A DNA stretch of 13,071 bases from Candidatus Roizmanbacteria bacterium CG_4_10_14_0_8_um_filter_33_9 (GCA_002785065.1 PFLI01000064.1:1489-14559); one strand, 5' to 3'; shown: positions 1-7,264, counted from the first letter of the stretch. The notes: generated by a model not told the origin, from the letters alone. Made by a program: numbers and translations.

Positions 1-1811
1 CCGCATTTAGGACATGGTTCCAGTGTCTCTTCTTTAATCGCAAGTAAATCGTTAGATGACATGTTTTTTTGCAACTGAACTTTGAATGGCTTATAAAAAT
101 CTGACAAAAGTGATACCATCTGAAGTTTTCCTTCAGCTATTAAATCTAAACTATCTTCCATTTTTGAAGTAAACTCGAGATTGAAAAGTTCAGGAAATTG
201 TTTAGAAAGGTAATCTGAGATTGGTTCCCCTAACAGAGTAGGAATAAAATATCTCCCTTCTTTCTCAACATATCCTTTTTCCTGAATAAGTGATATGATA
301 GGAGCGTATGTCGATGGCCTTCCAATACCTTTTTCTTCCATAATACGTATTAAGGTAGCCTCATTATATCGAGGAGGAGGACTTGTATTTTTACTTATCA
401 TTTTCAGTTCTGATAATTCAACTGTAGTCCTATCTGGAATTATGAGTACATTAAAATTTTTATTGACAAAATCAGGGTTGGTAAGTTTTAAAAAACCATC
501 GAATAAAATTTGTTGCTGTGATGACTCAAATACATATTTTTTTTCTGATTGTATCTGCGTTTTAACCAGTTTAATATCCGCTTCTTTCATTTGTGTTGCA
601 ACAGCTCTGTTAAAAATAAGTTTATATAAACGTTTATGATTTATCGTTAATCTTTTATCAGTTTTTTTTATTGCTTCTTCCATTGGGAGAAGTTTAGTAG
701 GTCTGATAGCCTCATGAGCTTCTTGGGCCATTCTCGATTTATTTTTATATCCGCGTGGTTTGTCAAGAATATATGAAGAACCGAATGTTTTTTCTATATA
801 ATCTTTAGCCCGAAAAACAAACTGAGTCGAAAGATTAAAAGAATCTGTACGATGATAAGAAATAAGACCCCGCTCGTATAAATCCTGAGCAAGTCTCATA
901 ACCATTTTTGAAGAAAAACCCAGTTTAAAAAATGCGTCTTGTTGTAATAGTGAAGTTGTATATGGCGGAGGAGGGTATCTCTTTACCATTTCCTCTTCGG
1001 TCTTAGTAACTACAAATAAATCTGTATTAAAATCATCTTGCACTTTATTTACATTGATATCTGTAATAGAAGAACTTGTATATGTATAATCACCTGCATA
1101 AAGTGGAATCGTTTTTGTTTTTTCAACAGATTCTTCACCTATTTTAATTAGTTTTGCTTCAAAAGATTGTTCCTTATGTTTAAAATTTCCAACGCATTGA
1201 TAATAAAGATCTGATTTAAAAGACCTTCTTTCTTTTTCGCGTTCAACGATAAGTCGAACCCCAACGGTCTGCACTCTCCCCGCTGATAACCAATTTTTTC
1301 CGGTTTTTTTCCATAAAAGGGGTGAAAGTTGATATCCGACTAACCTATCTAAAATCCTTCGGGCTTGTTGCGATTTTACCAGATCTTTTCGTAAATCCGA
1401 TTTATTTTGAAGCGCTTCTTCAAGAGCTTTTGAAGTAATTTCATGAAATACGATTCGTTTAATAGTTCTACTACCTTCATTCACAACGCTAAAATCCGGC
1501 CATTTTTCTTTAATAAAACCTAAAATATATGCTATATGATAGGAAATAGATTCACCTTCACGATCAAGATCTGTAGCAAGAATAATGTCGTTATGTTGTT
1601 TCCCCAACTCTATTAATTCTGTTATTATTTTTTGCTTTTTATCCATCCTTTCATAATGGGGAACAAAATTGTTATCTGTATCTACTGCTATCTCATTAAC
1701 TGGTAAGTCTCTAATATGACCCATCGTGGCAAACACAAAAAAATCTTTGTCTTTTAAGATACGGTTAAAGGTTCTGGCTTTTGTTGGAGACTCAACTAAA
1801 ATTAATGTCAT
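1..1811 (-). CDS. topA: DNA topoisomerase I (type IA), C-terminal end beyond window
   Basis: Type IA topoisomerase, which relaxes negatively supercoiled DNA through a covalent 5'-phosphotyrosine intermediate. The frame is open from ATG at 1811 to the left edge, giving 603 complete codons. Seen: an N-terminal TOPRIM domain beginning TLILVESPTKA, with the acidic metal motif DLDREGE at residues 81-87; the catalytic motif SYHRTDS with the active-site tyrosine at residue 319; AQEAHEAIRPT further on; and GIGRPSTYA at about 495-503. The visible part ends in CPKC (cysteines 600 and 603), the start of a C4 zinc ribbon, so one or more zinc ribbons should follow off the edge. It lies 191 nt downstream of atpC and is separated from it by a repeat pair, so it probably has its own promoter. 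No Shine-Dalgarno precedes the ATG. The family call is very secure; the total length is unknown. Confidence 0.97.
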   Translation of the reverse strand, partial: MTLILVESPTKARTFNRILKDKDFFVFATMGHIRDLPVNEIAVDTDNNFVPHYERMDKKQKIITELIELGKQHNDIILATDLDREGESISYHIAYILGFIKEKWPDFSVVNEGSRTIKRIVFHEITSKALEEALQNKSDLRKDLVKSQQARRILDRLVGYQLSPLLWKKTGKNWLSAGRVQTVGVRLIVEREKERRSFKSDLYYQCVGNFKHKEQSFEAKLIKIGEESVEKTKTIPLYAGDYTYTSSSITDINVNKVQDDFNTDLFVVTKTEEEMVKRYPPPPYTTSLLQQDAFFKLGFSSKMVMRLAQDLYERGLISYHRTDSFNLSTQFVFRAKDYIEKTFGSSYILDKPRGYKNKSRMAQEAHEAIRPTKLLPMEEAIKKTDKRLTINHKRLYKLIFNRAVATQMKEADIKLVKTQIQSEKKYVFESSQQQILFDGFLKLTNPDFVNKNFNVLIIPDRTTVELSELKMISKNTSPPPRYNEATLIRIMEEKGIGRPSTYAPIISLIQEKGYVEKEGRYFIPTLLGEPISDYLSKQFPELFNLEFTSKMEDSLDLIAEGKLQMVSLLSDFYKPFKVQLQKNMSSNDLLAIKEETLEPCPKC

Positions 1812-1817
1812 GTGTTA

Positions 1818-1826
1818 ACTATAACA
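1818..1826 (-). promoter_or_regulatory. Putative extended -10 promoter of topA, leaderless geometry
   Basis: On the minus strand TGTTATAGT reads as an extended -10 (TG-n-TATAGT, one mismatch to TATAAT), ending 6 nt before the topA ATG. With usual spacing, transcription would start at or next to the A of the start codon, giving a leaderless mRNA. No convincing -35 box is seen, which an extended -10 can tolerate. The region is AT-rich, so chance occurrence is possible. Confidence 0.4.
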
Positions 1827-1857
1827 TACATAAATAATAACTCGATGCTTAAAATTA

Positions 1858-1907
1858 TGTCATTCTGGCACCATACGCGATTGTTTACCCTGTAAGGGTC
1901 CAGAATC
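1858..1907 (+). repeat. Dispersed hairpin repeat, copy 1
   Basis: The copy begins tgtcattctgg and ends gggtccagaatc, so its ends pair (attctgg with ccagaat). Inside is a small perfect hairpin, accct-gta-agggt, at 1887-1899. It shares with the copy at 11537-11605 the outer arms, the internal cgcgattg and the ccct/aggg pair, so the two are clearly related. No coding content. The family resembles REP- or MITE-like intergenic elements; the class is inferred. Confidence 0.7.
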
Positions 1908-1915
1908 AATATTTA

Positions 1916-1956
1916 GATTCTTGATGCGCTCACTACTTTCGCTTACCAGAATGACG
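1916..1956 (-). repeat. Dispersed hairpin repeat, copy 2 (inverted relative to copy 1)
   Basis: Read on the minus strand this copy starts cgtcattctggtaagcg and ends caagaatc, matching the ends of the other copies. Its ccagaatgac (1946-1955) is the exact reverse complement of gtcattctgg at 1859-1868, so copies 1 and 2 together form one inverted repeat of about 98 nt. On the minus strand that large hairpin is followed by ATAATTTTAAG, a weak U-rich tail, so it might help end atpC transcripts. It is not a canonical terminator. Confidence 0.6.
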
Positions 1957-2002
1957 AACTTGACATATGTATACAGATTTGAGAATAACGTTATACAGTA
2001 AT

Positions 2003-2431
2003 TTATACATGTTCACTAAATGATTTTGGAGCTCTTTTTTTAAGGAGTTTCTGATCAATGACAGATTTGCGAAGAAGTGATGAAATTTCTTGAAATGTAT
2101 TTTTATCTTTAGCGGACTTCATATCATTTTTTGCTTTTATTATTGCTTCTTCCGTTTGTTTTTTATCAATTTGATCCTGTCCATATGCTCTTGAAACTAG
2201 TAAGTGAACGTTTTCCCCATCTGTTTCTACATATCCCCCTCCTACAGCGAGATATTCTTCTTTTTTTTCACTTACATAATGTACGATACCCTCTTTTAAA
2301 AGTGAAAAAAGATTTATATGATGAGGAAGAATAGTAATTTCTCCATCTGCAGCAGGAACTGTTATAAGATTAATATCGGTTTCTAAAACAGTTTTTTTTG
2401 GAGTGATAATCTTTAATCGCAATATGTTCAT
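2003..2431 (-). CDS. atpC: F1Fo ATP synthase epsilon subunit
   Basis: Central-stalk epsilon subunit of 142 residues, the usual family length. It couples the gamma rotor to the c ring and in many bacteria restrains ATP hydrolysis through its C-terminal helices. Seen: an N-terminal beta-sandwich with the family pattern TVPAADGEITILPHH (about residues 24-38) and LAVGGGYVE (61-69), then a charged helical C-terminal part (about 86-130) expected to form the helical hairpin. It is the last gene of the ATP synthase cluster, 3 nt after the atpD stop, so translational coupling to atpD is likely. No Shine-Dalgarno is visible before its ATG. The product call is secure from both sequence and position; whether it inhibits hydrolysis cannot be read from the sequence. 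Confidence 0.96.
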   Translation of the reverse strand: MNILRLKIITPKKTVLETDINLITVPAADGEITILPHHINLFSLLKEGIVHYVSEKKEEYLAVGGGYVETDGENVHLLVSRAYGQDQIDKKQTEEAIIKAKNDMKSAKDKNTFQEISSLLRKSVIDQKLLKKRAPKSFSEHV

Positions 2432-2434
2432 ATA

Positions 2435-3805
2435 TTATTTCATTTCATCAATTGTTCCTACCATATAAAATTCCGTTTCCGATTTTGCATCATGTTTCCC
2501 TTCTAGAATCTCTTTAAAACCTTTAACTGTATCTTGAATGGATACGTATTTTCCTGGTCTTCCGGTAAATGGTTCAGCAACAGCCATTGGTTGAGTAAGA
2601 AATCGTTGAACTTTGCGGGCTCTTGAAACTACCAACTTATCTGCATCCGATAATTCCTCCATGCCTAAAATTGCAATAATATCCTGAAGATCTTTATATC
2701 GTTGTAATGTTTTGATAACATCTCGAGCAACTTGATAATGTTCGGATCCAACAACTTCTGGGTCAAGTGCGCGTGAAGTAGAAGCTAATGGATCTATGGC
2801 AGGAAACAATGCTTGCTCAGCTAAAGAACGCTCCAAATTTAATGATGCATCCAAATGTGCAAATGTAGCAACAGGAGCTGGATCGGTATAATCATCTGCA
2901 GGAACATATACAGCTTGTATAGACGTTATCGATCCTTTTCGGGTAGAAGTAATTCGTTCTTGAAGGGATGCCATTTCAGAAGCTAATGTTGGTTGATATC
3001 CTACAGCCGATGGAATACGACCAAGTAGAGCTGAGACTTCTGAACCAGCTTGAGCAAAACGGAAAATATTATCAATAAAAAGCAAAACATCCATATTGTT
3101 TTCATCTCGAAAATGCTCCGCCATTGTTACTCCTGTTAAGGCTACCCGCAACCTATTACCGGGAGGTTCATTCATTTGACCAAAAACAAGCGCGGTTTTG
3201 TCGATGACTTTTGTCGATTTCATCTCATGCCACAAATCATTTCCTTCACGAGTCCTTTCACCAACCCCTGTAAAAACTGATACACCTTGATGGGCTTTTG
3301 CCACATTATGTATTAATTCTTGAATAACCACTGTTTTTCCAACGCCTGCACCACCAAAAACAGCGACTTTTCCTCCCTTAATAAAAGGAGCAATTAAATC
3401 AATAACTTTAACACCGGTTTCGAAAACTTCTTGTTTAATAGATTGTTCTGAAAGTAAAGGTGCTTGCTGATGAATTGATCGTCTGGTTTTTGTTACAACT
3501 GGTTTTTCTTCATCAATTGTATCCCCAAGAACATTAAACAAACGACCAAGTGTTGCATCACCAACAGGAACATCAATTGACTTTCCGGAATTATAAACTT
3601 TTTCTCCGCGTGAAATACCAAAGACTGATCCCATTGCAACTGTCCGAACCAACCCTGGTTCAATTACCGATTGAACTTCAAAGGTAATTTTACCCAGTTT
3701 CTTATGATTCATAAATAGTGCATCGTATATTTTCGGTGTTTGTTTTTCATCAAATAAAATGTCTACGACAACTCCCCGTATTGAAATTATTTTTCCTTCG
3801 TTCAT
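2435..3805 (-). CDS. atpD: F1Fo ATP synthase beta subunit (catalytic)
   Basis: Catalytic F1 subunit that makes or hydrolyses ATP at the alpha/beta interface; 456 residues, close to the normal 460-470. Seen: Walker A GGAGVGKT at 151-158 (catalytic lysine 157, threonine 158), GERT with the catalytic glutamate 183 and arginine 184, Walker B LLFIDN with aspartate 245, and the alpha/beta signature PAIDPLASTS at 335-344. The lever motif DELSEED appears as EELSDAD (383-389). All catalytic residues expected from E. coli are present, so the enzyme should be active. ATG at 3805 is 32 nt after the atpG stop, an unusually long gap for this cluster, A/T-rich and without a Shine-Dalgarno. The start is supported by NEGKIISIRGVVVDI, which aligns with the usual N-terminus. 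Confidence 0.98.
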   Translation of the reverse strand: MNEGKIISIRGVVVDILFDEKQTPKIYDALFMNHKKLGKITFEVQSVIEPGLVRTVAMGSVFGISRGEKVYNSGKSIDVPVGDATLGRLFNVLGDTIDEEKPVVTKTRRSIHQQAPLLSEQSIKQEVFETGVKVIDLIAPFIKGGKVAVFGGAGVGKTVVIQELIHNVAKAHQGVSVFTGVGERTREGNDLWHEMKSTKVIDKTALVFGQMNEPPGNRLRVALTGVTMAEHFRDENNMDVLLFIDNIFRFAQAGSEVSALLGRIPSAVGYQPTLASEMASLQERITSTRKGSITSIQAVYVPADDYTDPAPVATFAHLDASLNLERSLAEQALFPAIDPLASTSRALDPEVVGSEHYQVARDVIKTLQRYKDLQDIIAILGMEELSDADKLVVSRARKVQRFLTQPMAVAEPFTGRPGKYVSIQDTVKGFKEILEGKHDAKSETEFYMVGTIDEMK

Positions 3806-3837
3806 ATATAAAAAAAAATTAATAATTGCTTTTTACA

Positions 3838-4695
3838 TTAAACCGTTCCTACTGACTCTTTAGCTGTAATCATATCTAGTAATTCGTTTGTAATTTTTTC
3901 TTGGCGAAGTTTATTTCCCAGCAATGTCAAATTATATATAACATCATTTGCATTATCAGTCGCATTTTTCATTGCAATCATTCTTGCTGAATGTTCTCCT
4001 GCCTCAGATTGAACAATGGAATTCCTGATCTTGTCCTTGAGATAACTTTTCAATAAAGAATCAATAATATCTTCAGGATTTGGTTCAATTATATATTCAT
4101 TTTGTAAATGTTTTACGCTTTCTTTTTTTAACTCAGAGGTAAGTGAAAAAGGTAAGAGTGTATGTTCAACAGTTTCCGTTTTTAAGGTAGAAATAAATGC
4201 GTTATAAATAATACTTACTTTAGAATATGTACCCGACAAAAAACTATTTATCACCATGGTAAAGATAGCTGAAACGTTATTTAACGATTGATTGCTTGAA
4301 AAATCTGCTAAGATAGTTTCACCTATTTTAGATACAAATGTAGCTGCTTTTTTACCTACTACGATATAATCAGTTTTATTTTTCTCGTTATTTTTCAATA
4401 AATATCGTAATAAATCAATATTAAATGAACCGCAGAGTCCTTTATTTGCTGAAATAATGATACGAAGAAATTTTTTTTCTATTTTTGGTTTAACCAATAA
4501 AGACGAAATGGATTCATTTTTTTTATACATAACTCTGTTTATGATAGCTTCTAATTGTTCTTGATACGGTTTTGCTTCAATTGCAGCCTGTTGTGCTCGT
4601 TTCATTTTTATTGCAGAAACAAGCTGCATTGACTTTGTAATTTTTTTTACATTGGTTACTGATTTAGTTTTTTTACGGACTTGTCTTAAATTCAT
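3838..4695 (-). CDS. atpG: F1Fo ATP synthase gamma subunit
   Basis: Central rotor shaft of F1; 285 residues (E. coli about 287). Seen: the conserved N-terminal helix LRQVRKKTKSVTNVKKITKSM and LVSAIKMKRAQ that form half of the coiled coil, the Rossmann-like core with SANKGLCGSFN at 82-92, and the C-terminal helix beginning SARMIAMKNATDNA at about 236, which completes the coiled coil inside the alpha3beta3 ring. The start lies 3 nt after the atpA stop, so translation is probably coupled. No Shine-Dalgarno is visible (TAAAAAAGTTTAACGT before ATG). The ends are the conserved part, as is usual for gamma; the middle is divergent but shows no obvious insertion or loss. Confidence 0.97.
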   Translation of the reverse strand: MNLRQVRKKTKSVTNVKKITKSMQLVSAIKMKRAQQAAIEAKPYQEQLEAIINRVMYKKNESISSLLVKPKIEKKFLRIIISANKGLCGSFNIDLLRYLLKNNEKNKTDYIVVGKKAATFVSKIGETILADFSSNQSLNNVSAIFTMVINSFLSGTYSKVSIIYNAFISTLKTETVEHTLLPFSLTSELKKESVKHLQNEYIIEPNPEDIIDSLLKSYLKDKIRNSIVQSEAGEHSARMIAMKNATDNANDVIYNLTLLGNKLRQEKITNELLDMITAKESVGTV

Positions 4696-4698
4696 ACG

Positions 4699-6204
4699 TT
4701 AAACTTTTTTAACTTCAGCAATCTGTGATATTAATTTCACCATTTTCTTTTCAGTATCTTCGCTAATCATTTTTTCTTTGATAAGTGTTTTTACAATTTC
4801 GGATCCTTTTATTTTTAACGTTTCTAATATTTTCTTTTCAAAAATAGTAACTTCTTCCGGAGAAAGTGTATCTAAATAACCTTTATATGCTAACCACAAA
4901 ACAACAATTTGTTCAGCCAATGAATACGGTTTGTTTTTTTCCTGTTTTAATAATTGTGTTACTTTTGCGCCTCGATTTAACAGTTTTTTAGTTTCTTCAT
5001 CTAGGTCAGATTCAAACTGTGAAAATGCAGCCATCTCCCGATATTGGGCAAGATCAAGTTTTAATCGACCTGCCACTTGCTTCATTCCTTTTGTTTGAGC
5101 ATTCCCTCCAACCCGTGAAACTGACAAACCAACATTGATTGCAGGACGAATCCCAGCATTAAATAAATCTGTTTCAAGAAAAATTTGTCCGTCTGTAATC
5201 GAAATAATATTAGTTGGAATATACGCAGATACATCCCCTTCTAGTGTCTCTACAATAGGAAGGGCAGTAATTGATCCTCCGCCTTTTGAATCTGCGAGTC
5301 TGCATGCTCGTTCAAGTAAACGAGAATGAAGGTAAAAAATATCACCCGGATAGGCTTCTCTTCCTGCAGGTCTTCTTAAAATGAGAGAAATTTGGCGATA
5401 AGCCCACGCGTGTTTTGATAAATCATCATAAATAATAAGAACATCCTTTCCTTTATCCATAAAGTATTCAGCAATTGCACAAGCTGAGTATGGAGCAATA
5501 TATTGCATAGAAACTGGATCTGCGGCTGATGCGTTGACAATAACTGAATATGACATTGCACCTTGTTTTTGAAGTAGATCTGAAACAAGAGCTATTTTTG
5601 AGTTTTTTTGTCCAATTCCGCAGTATATACATATTACCTTTTCGGACTTTTGATTAATAATCGTATCAAGGGCTAATGTAGTTTTGCCAGTACCTCGGTC
5701 TCCTATAATCAGTTCTCTTTGACCACGCCCAATCGGAATAAGTGCATCAATTGCCTTTATACCTGTTTGAAGTGGAACAGTAACTGATTTCCTATATACA
5801 ACAGTTGGAGCAATTGTTTCAACAGGATACATTTTATCAGGATGAATCAATTTCCCGTTATCTTGAGGTTGACATAGCGGATCTACAACTCTTCCAAGTA
5901 TCTCGTCTGAAACAGGTATAGAAAGAGTTAAACCTAATGCTCTTATCTGTTCCCCAGAGTTAATACCTAAGTAATCTCCTAATACAATAATACCAACAAG
6001 ATCTTCCATTAAATCAATTACATATCCTTTAACTCCATTTTGGAACTCAACTATTTCTCCAAAAGAAACATTGTCCAGTCCGCGTGCCATTACAACGCCG
6101 TCTCTCAACTCTTCAACAAAACCAATTTCCTCGGTTTTTGCAGAAAGACTTGAGTTTTTAATCTCTTTTTCAATTTGATCTAAATACTGGTCAATTAATT
6201 TCAT
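4699..6204 (-). CDS. atpA: F1Fo ATP synthase alpha subunit
   Basis: Regulatory, nucleotide-binding F1 subunit. I start it at ATG 6204 (501 residues, MKLIDQYLDQIEKEI) because this matches the amphipathic N-terminal helix of the family. The open frame continues up to 6288, but that would add 28 unrelated residues and a 98-nt overlap with atpH. Seen: Walker A GDRGTGKTT at 168-176, IIYDD at about 257-261, the signature PAINVGLSVS at 354-363 and the arginine finger 364 (SVSRVGG) that reaches into the beta site. It overlaps the 3' end of atpH by 14 nt, which suggests translational coupling; upstream of ATG there is an A-rich stretch but no Shine-Dalgarno. In E. coli the alpha N-terminal helix docks on the N-terminal domain of delta, the part that the neighbouring delta gene lacks. 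Confidence 0.97.
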   Translation of the reverse strand: MKLIDQYLDQIEKEIKNSSLSAKTEEIGFVEELRDGVVMARGLDNVSFGEIVEFQNGVKGYVIDLMEDLVGIIVLGDYLGINSGEQIRALGLTLSIPVSDEILGRVVDPLCQPQDNGKLIHPDKMYPVETIAPTVVYRKSVTVPLQTGIKAIDALIPIGRGQRELIIGDRGTGKTTLALDTIINQKSEKVICIYCGIGQKNSKIALVSDLLQKQGAMSYSVIVNASAADPVSMQYIAPYSACAIAEYFMDKGKDVLIIYDDLSKHAWAYRQISLILRRPAGREAYPGDIFYLHSRLLERACRLADSKGGGSITALPIVETLEGDVSAYIPTNIISITDGQIFLETDLFNAGIRPAINVGLSVSRVGGNAQTKGMKQVAGRLKLDLAQYREMAAFSQFESDLDEETKKLLNRGAKVTQLLKQEKNKPYSLAEQIVVLWLAYKGYLDTLSPEEVTIFEKKILETLKIKGSEIVKTLIKEKMISEDTEKKMVKLISQIAEVKKV

Positions 6205-6475
6205 AGAGTTTTTTTTGGAATGTATGTAATACTGATTTAATCGAAAGATCAATGATTTTAGAACCGTATTGAATAATAACACCACCAATTAAAGAGGAGT
6301 CAACAATATTTTTCACAGAATTCCGCTTAAGCATTGGGAAACAATTTAACAAAGAATCTATTTCAAGTTGTTCTAAAGAATAAGGTGAAAATAAAATTAC
6401 TTCCTCCTTTGACTTTTGAATCTCGCTATCTAGATGTTTTTTTAACTCTTCTTTTAATTGGGGATTAATTTTCAT
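6191..6475 (-). CDS. atpH: F1Fo ATP synthase delta subunit, short form (C-terminal domain only)
   Basis: Peripheral-stalk subunit linking F1 to the b subunits. It is only 94 residues against about 175-180 in most bacteria. The second half carries the delta C-terminal signature: DSSLIGGVIIQYGSKIIDLSIKS aligns (split here as DSSLIGGVII and YGSKIIDLS) with the E. coli segment around GVIIRAGDMVIDGSV. Before it there is one charged helix (about residues 5-25) and VILFSPYSLEQLE. The six-helix N-terminal domain that normally binds alpha is absent. It cannot have been lost by a recent frameshift inside the gene, since the preceding bases are the end of atpF. The start ATG directly follows the TAA of atpF in the same frame; the gene ends with TGA inside atpA. 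The assignment rests on the C-terminal motif and gene order. Confidence 0.88.
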   Translation of the reverse strand: MKINPQLKEELKKHLDSEIQKSKEEVILFSPYSLEQLEIDSLLNCFPMLKRNSVKNIVDSSLIGGVIIQYGSKIIDLSIKSVLHTFQKKLYEIN

Positions 6476-6976
6476 TTAGTTCTGTTTGGATTGAGATAAA
6501 TTACTAATAACTCGAGCTGTTACAGCTTTTTGAATATCCTCGCTTAGATAATCTTTTAATACTTTGGAAACGAGAATAATACTTAAAGAAGATACTTTAT
6601 CTTTCATTTCTTTTTCCATTAACGATTGTGATGTTGTTATTTCTTTTTCAGCTTTCAACACAATCTCTTCGGCGTCTTTTTTTGCTTCCGCTATCAATTG
6701 CTTTTTTAGTTCTAACGCATCTTTACGAGCTTCTTCTATTGCTACATTAAACTCTTTATTCATCTTGTCAGATATCTTTTTTTTATGTACTTCAAGTTCT
6801 TCTTCTTGTTTAAGGGCAAGTTCAGAAACCCGTTGTCTTTCCAAATCTTTCTTTTTTTCATTTTCAATATATTGCATAAAAGGTTTTGCAATAAATTTAC
6901 TGAAAAGAAAAAAGAATAAACCGAAATTTATTAATTGAGCCAAAAGTAATTTTGGATCAACGCCGAGATTTTCCAT
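6476..6976 (-). CDS. atpF: F1Fo ATP synthase b subunit (peripheral stalk)
   Basis: Membrane-anchored stator rod of 166 residues, normal for b. Seen: an N-terminal hydrophobic segment at about residues 8-30 (LLLAQLINFGLFFFLFSKF), then the family-typical AKPFMQYIE, followed by a long, highly charged, heptad-like helix rich in E and K to about residue 130 (the dimerising coiled coil), with AEAKKDAEEI typical of b. The C-terminal part (SKVLKDYLSEDIQK) is the region expected to contact delta. Only one b gene is present, so a b2 homodimer is expected rather than the b/b' heterodimer of phototrophs. ATG at 6976 is 12 nt after the atpE stop with no Shine-Dalgarno. Its TAA (6476-6478) is immediately followed, in frame, by the atpH ATG. 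Confidence 0.95.
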   Translation of the reverse strand: MENLGVDPKLLLAQLINFGLFFFLFSKFIAKPFMQYIENEKKKDLERQRVSELALKQEEELEVHKKKISDKMNKEFNVAIEEARKDALELKKQLIAEAKKDAEEIVLKAEKEITTSQSLMEKEMKDKVSSLSIILVSKVLKDYLSEDIQKAVTARVISNLSQSKQN

Positions 6977-6988
6977 AATTAAGATAAA

Positions 6989-7216
6989 TTAGGTAAACTT
7001 TAAAATAAGTGCAACTACCAATGCATAAATAGCAACAGCTTCTGCGAATGCTAAGGATAAAATCATTGCTGTTCTGATTTGAGATTCTGCTTCTGGATTT
7101 CGACCCAATGCTTCTACTGCTTTTGATCCAATCATACCAATACTAAGCGCTGGCCCAATTGCTCCCAATCCAATTGCTATCGCTACCGAAATTAATTTTA
7201 CTGCGTCTGCGTTCAT
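6989..7216 (-). CDS. atpE: F1Fo ATP synthase c subunit (proteolipid ring)
   Basis: Two-helix hairpin of 75 residues that forms the rotating membrane ring. Seen: helix 1 with the glycine-rich packing stretch GLGAIGPALSIGMIG (about 16-30), the polar loop GRNPEA (38-43) that touches gamma/epsilon, and helix 2 with the ion-carrying carboxylate Glu59 in SLAFAEAVAIYALV. The sodium-ring ligands known from Ilyobacter (Gln32 and Ser66) correspond here to Ile26 and Ala60, so the ring is predicted to be proton-coupled. This gene has by far the best ribosome-binding site in the window, which fits the need for many c copies per complex. The gap to atpB is 48 nt, the longest in the atp cluster, and may hold a short promoter. 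Confidence 0.97.
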   Translation of the reverse strand: MNADAVKLISVAIAIGLGAIGPALSIGMIGSKAVEALGRNPEAESQIRTAMILSLAFAEAVAIYALVVALILKFT

Positions 7217-7220
7217 AATT

Positions 7221-7230
7221 TCACCTCCCT
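7221..7230 (-). promoter_or_regulatory. Strong Shine-Dalgarno of atpE
   Basis: AGGGAGGTGA on the minus strand is nearly fully complementary to the usual 16S rRNA 3' end and sits 4 nt from the atpE ATG (AATT between). No other start codon in the window has anything comparable, so this site stands out as a specific boost for c-subunit synthesis. Confidence 0.85.
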
Positions 7231-7234
7231 CGTA

Positions 7235-7263
7235 ATTATATAATTTATAATAGATGCTAGTAA
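7235..7263 (-). promoter_or_regulatory. Possible internal promoter before atpE
   Basis: A perfect TATAAT occurs at 7240-7235 on the minus strand, 17 nt after a weak TTACTA (three of six matches to TTGACA). The predicted start would fall at about 7228, leaving a very short leader with most of the Shine-Dalgarno. The TATAAT is part of a 12-bp AT palindrome (7234-7245), and AT-rich spacers produce such boxes by chance, so this is tentative. Confidence 0.22.
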
Positions 7264-7264
7264 T

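Noticed and set aside
295..639. Plus-strand 114-codon open frame over topA
   Set aside because: It is antisense to a well-conserved part of topA (including GIGRPSTYA) and shows no recognisable protein features.
1812..2002. tRNA or small protein gene in the atpC-topA spacer
   Set aside because: No cloverleaf with a CCA end or conserved T-loop, and no open frame with support; the hairpins are explained by the repeat pair.
6205..6288. Longer atpA beginning at ATG 6288 (28 extra residues)
   Set aside because: The extra residues do not resemble any alpha N-terminus, the overlap with atpH would grow to 98 nt, and ATG 6204 matches the usual alpha start and length.
6564..6938. Plus-strand 124-codon open frame over atpF
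   Set aside because: Serine/phenylalanine-rich antisense of the lysine/glutamate-rich b-subunit helix, a typical shadow frame.
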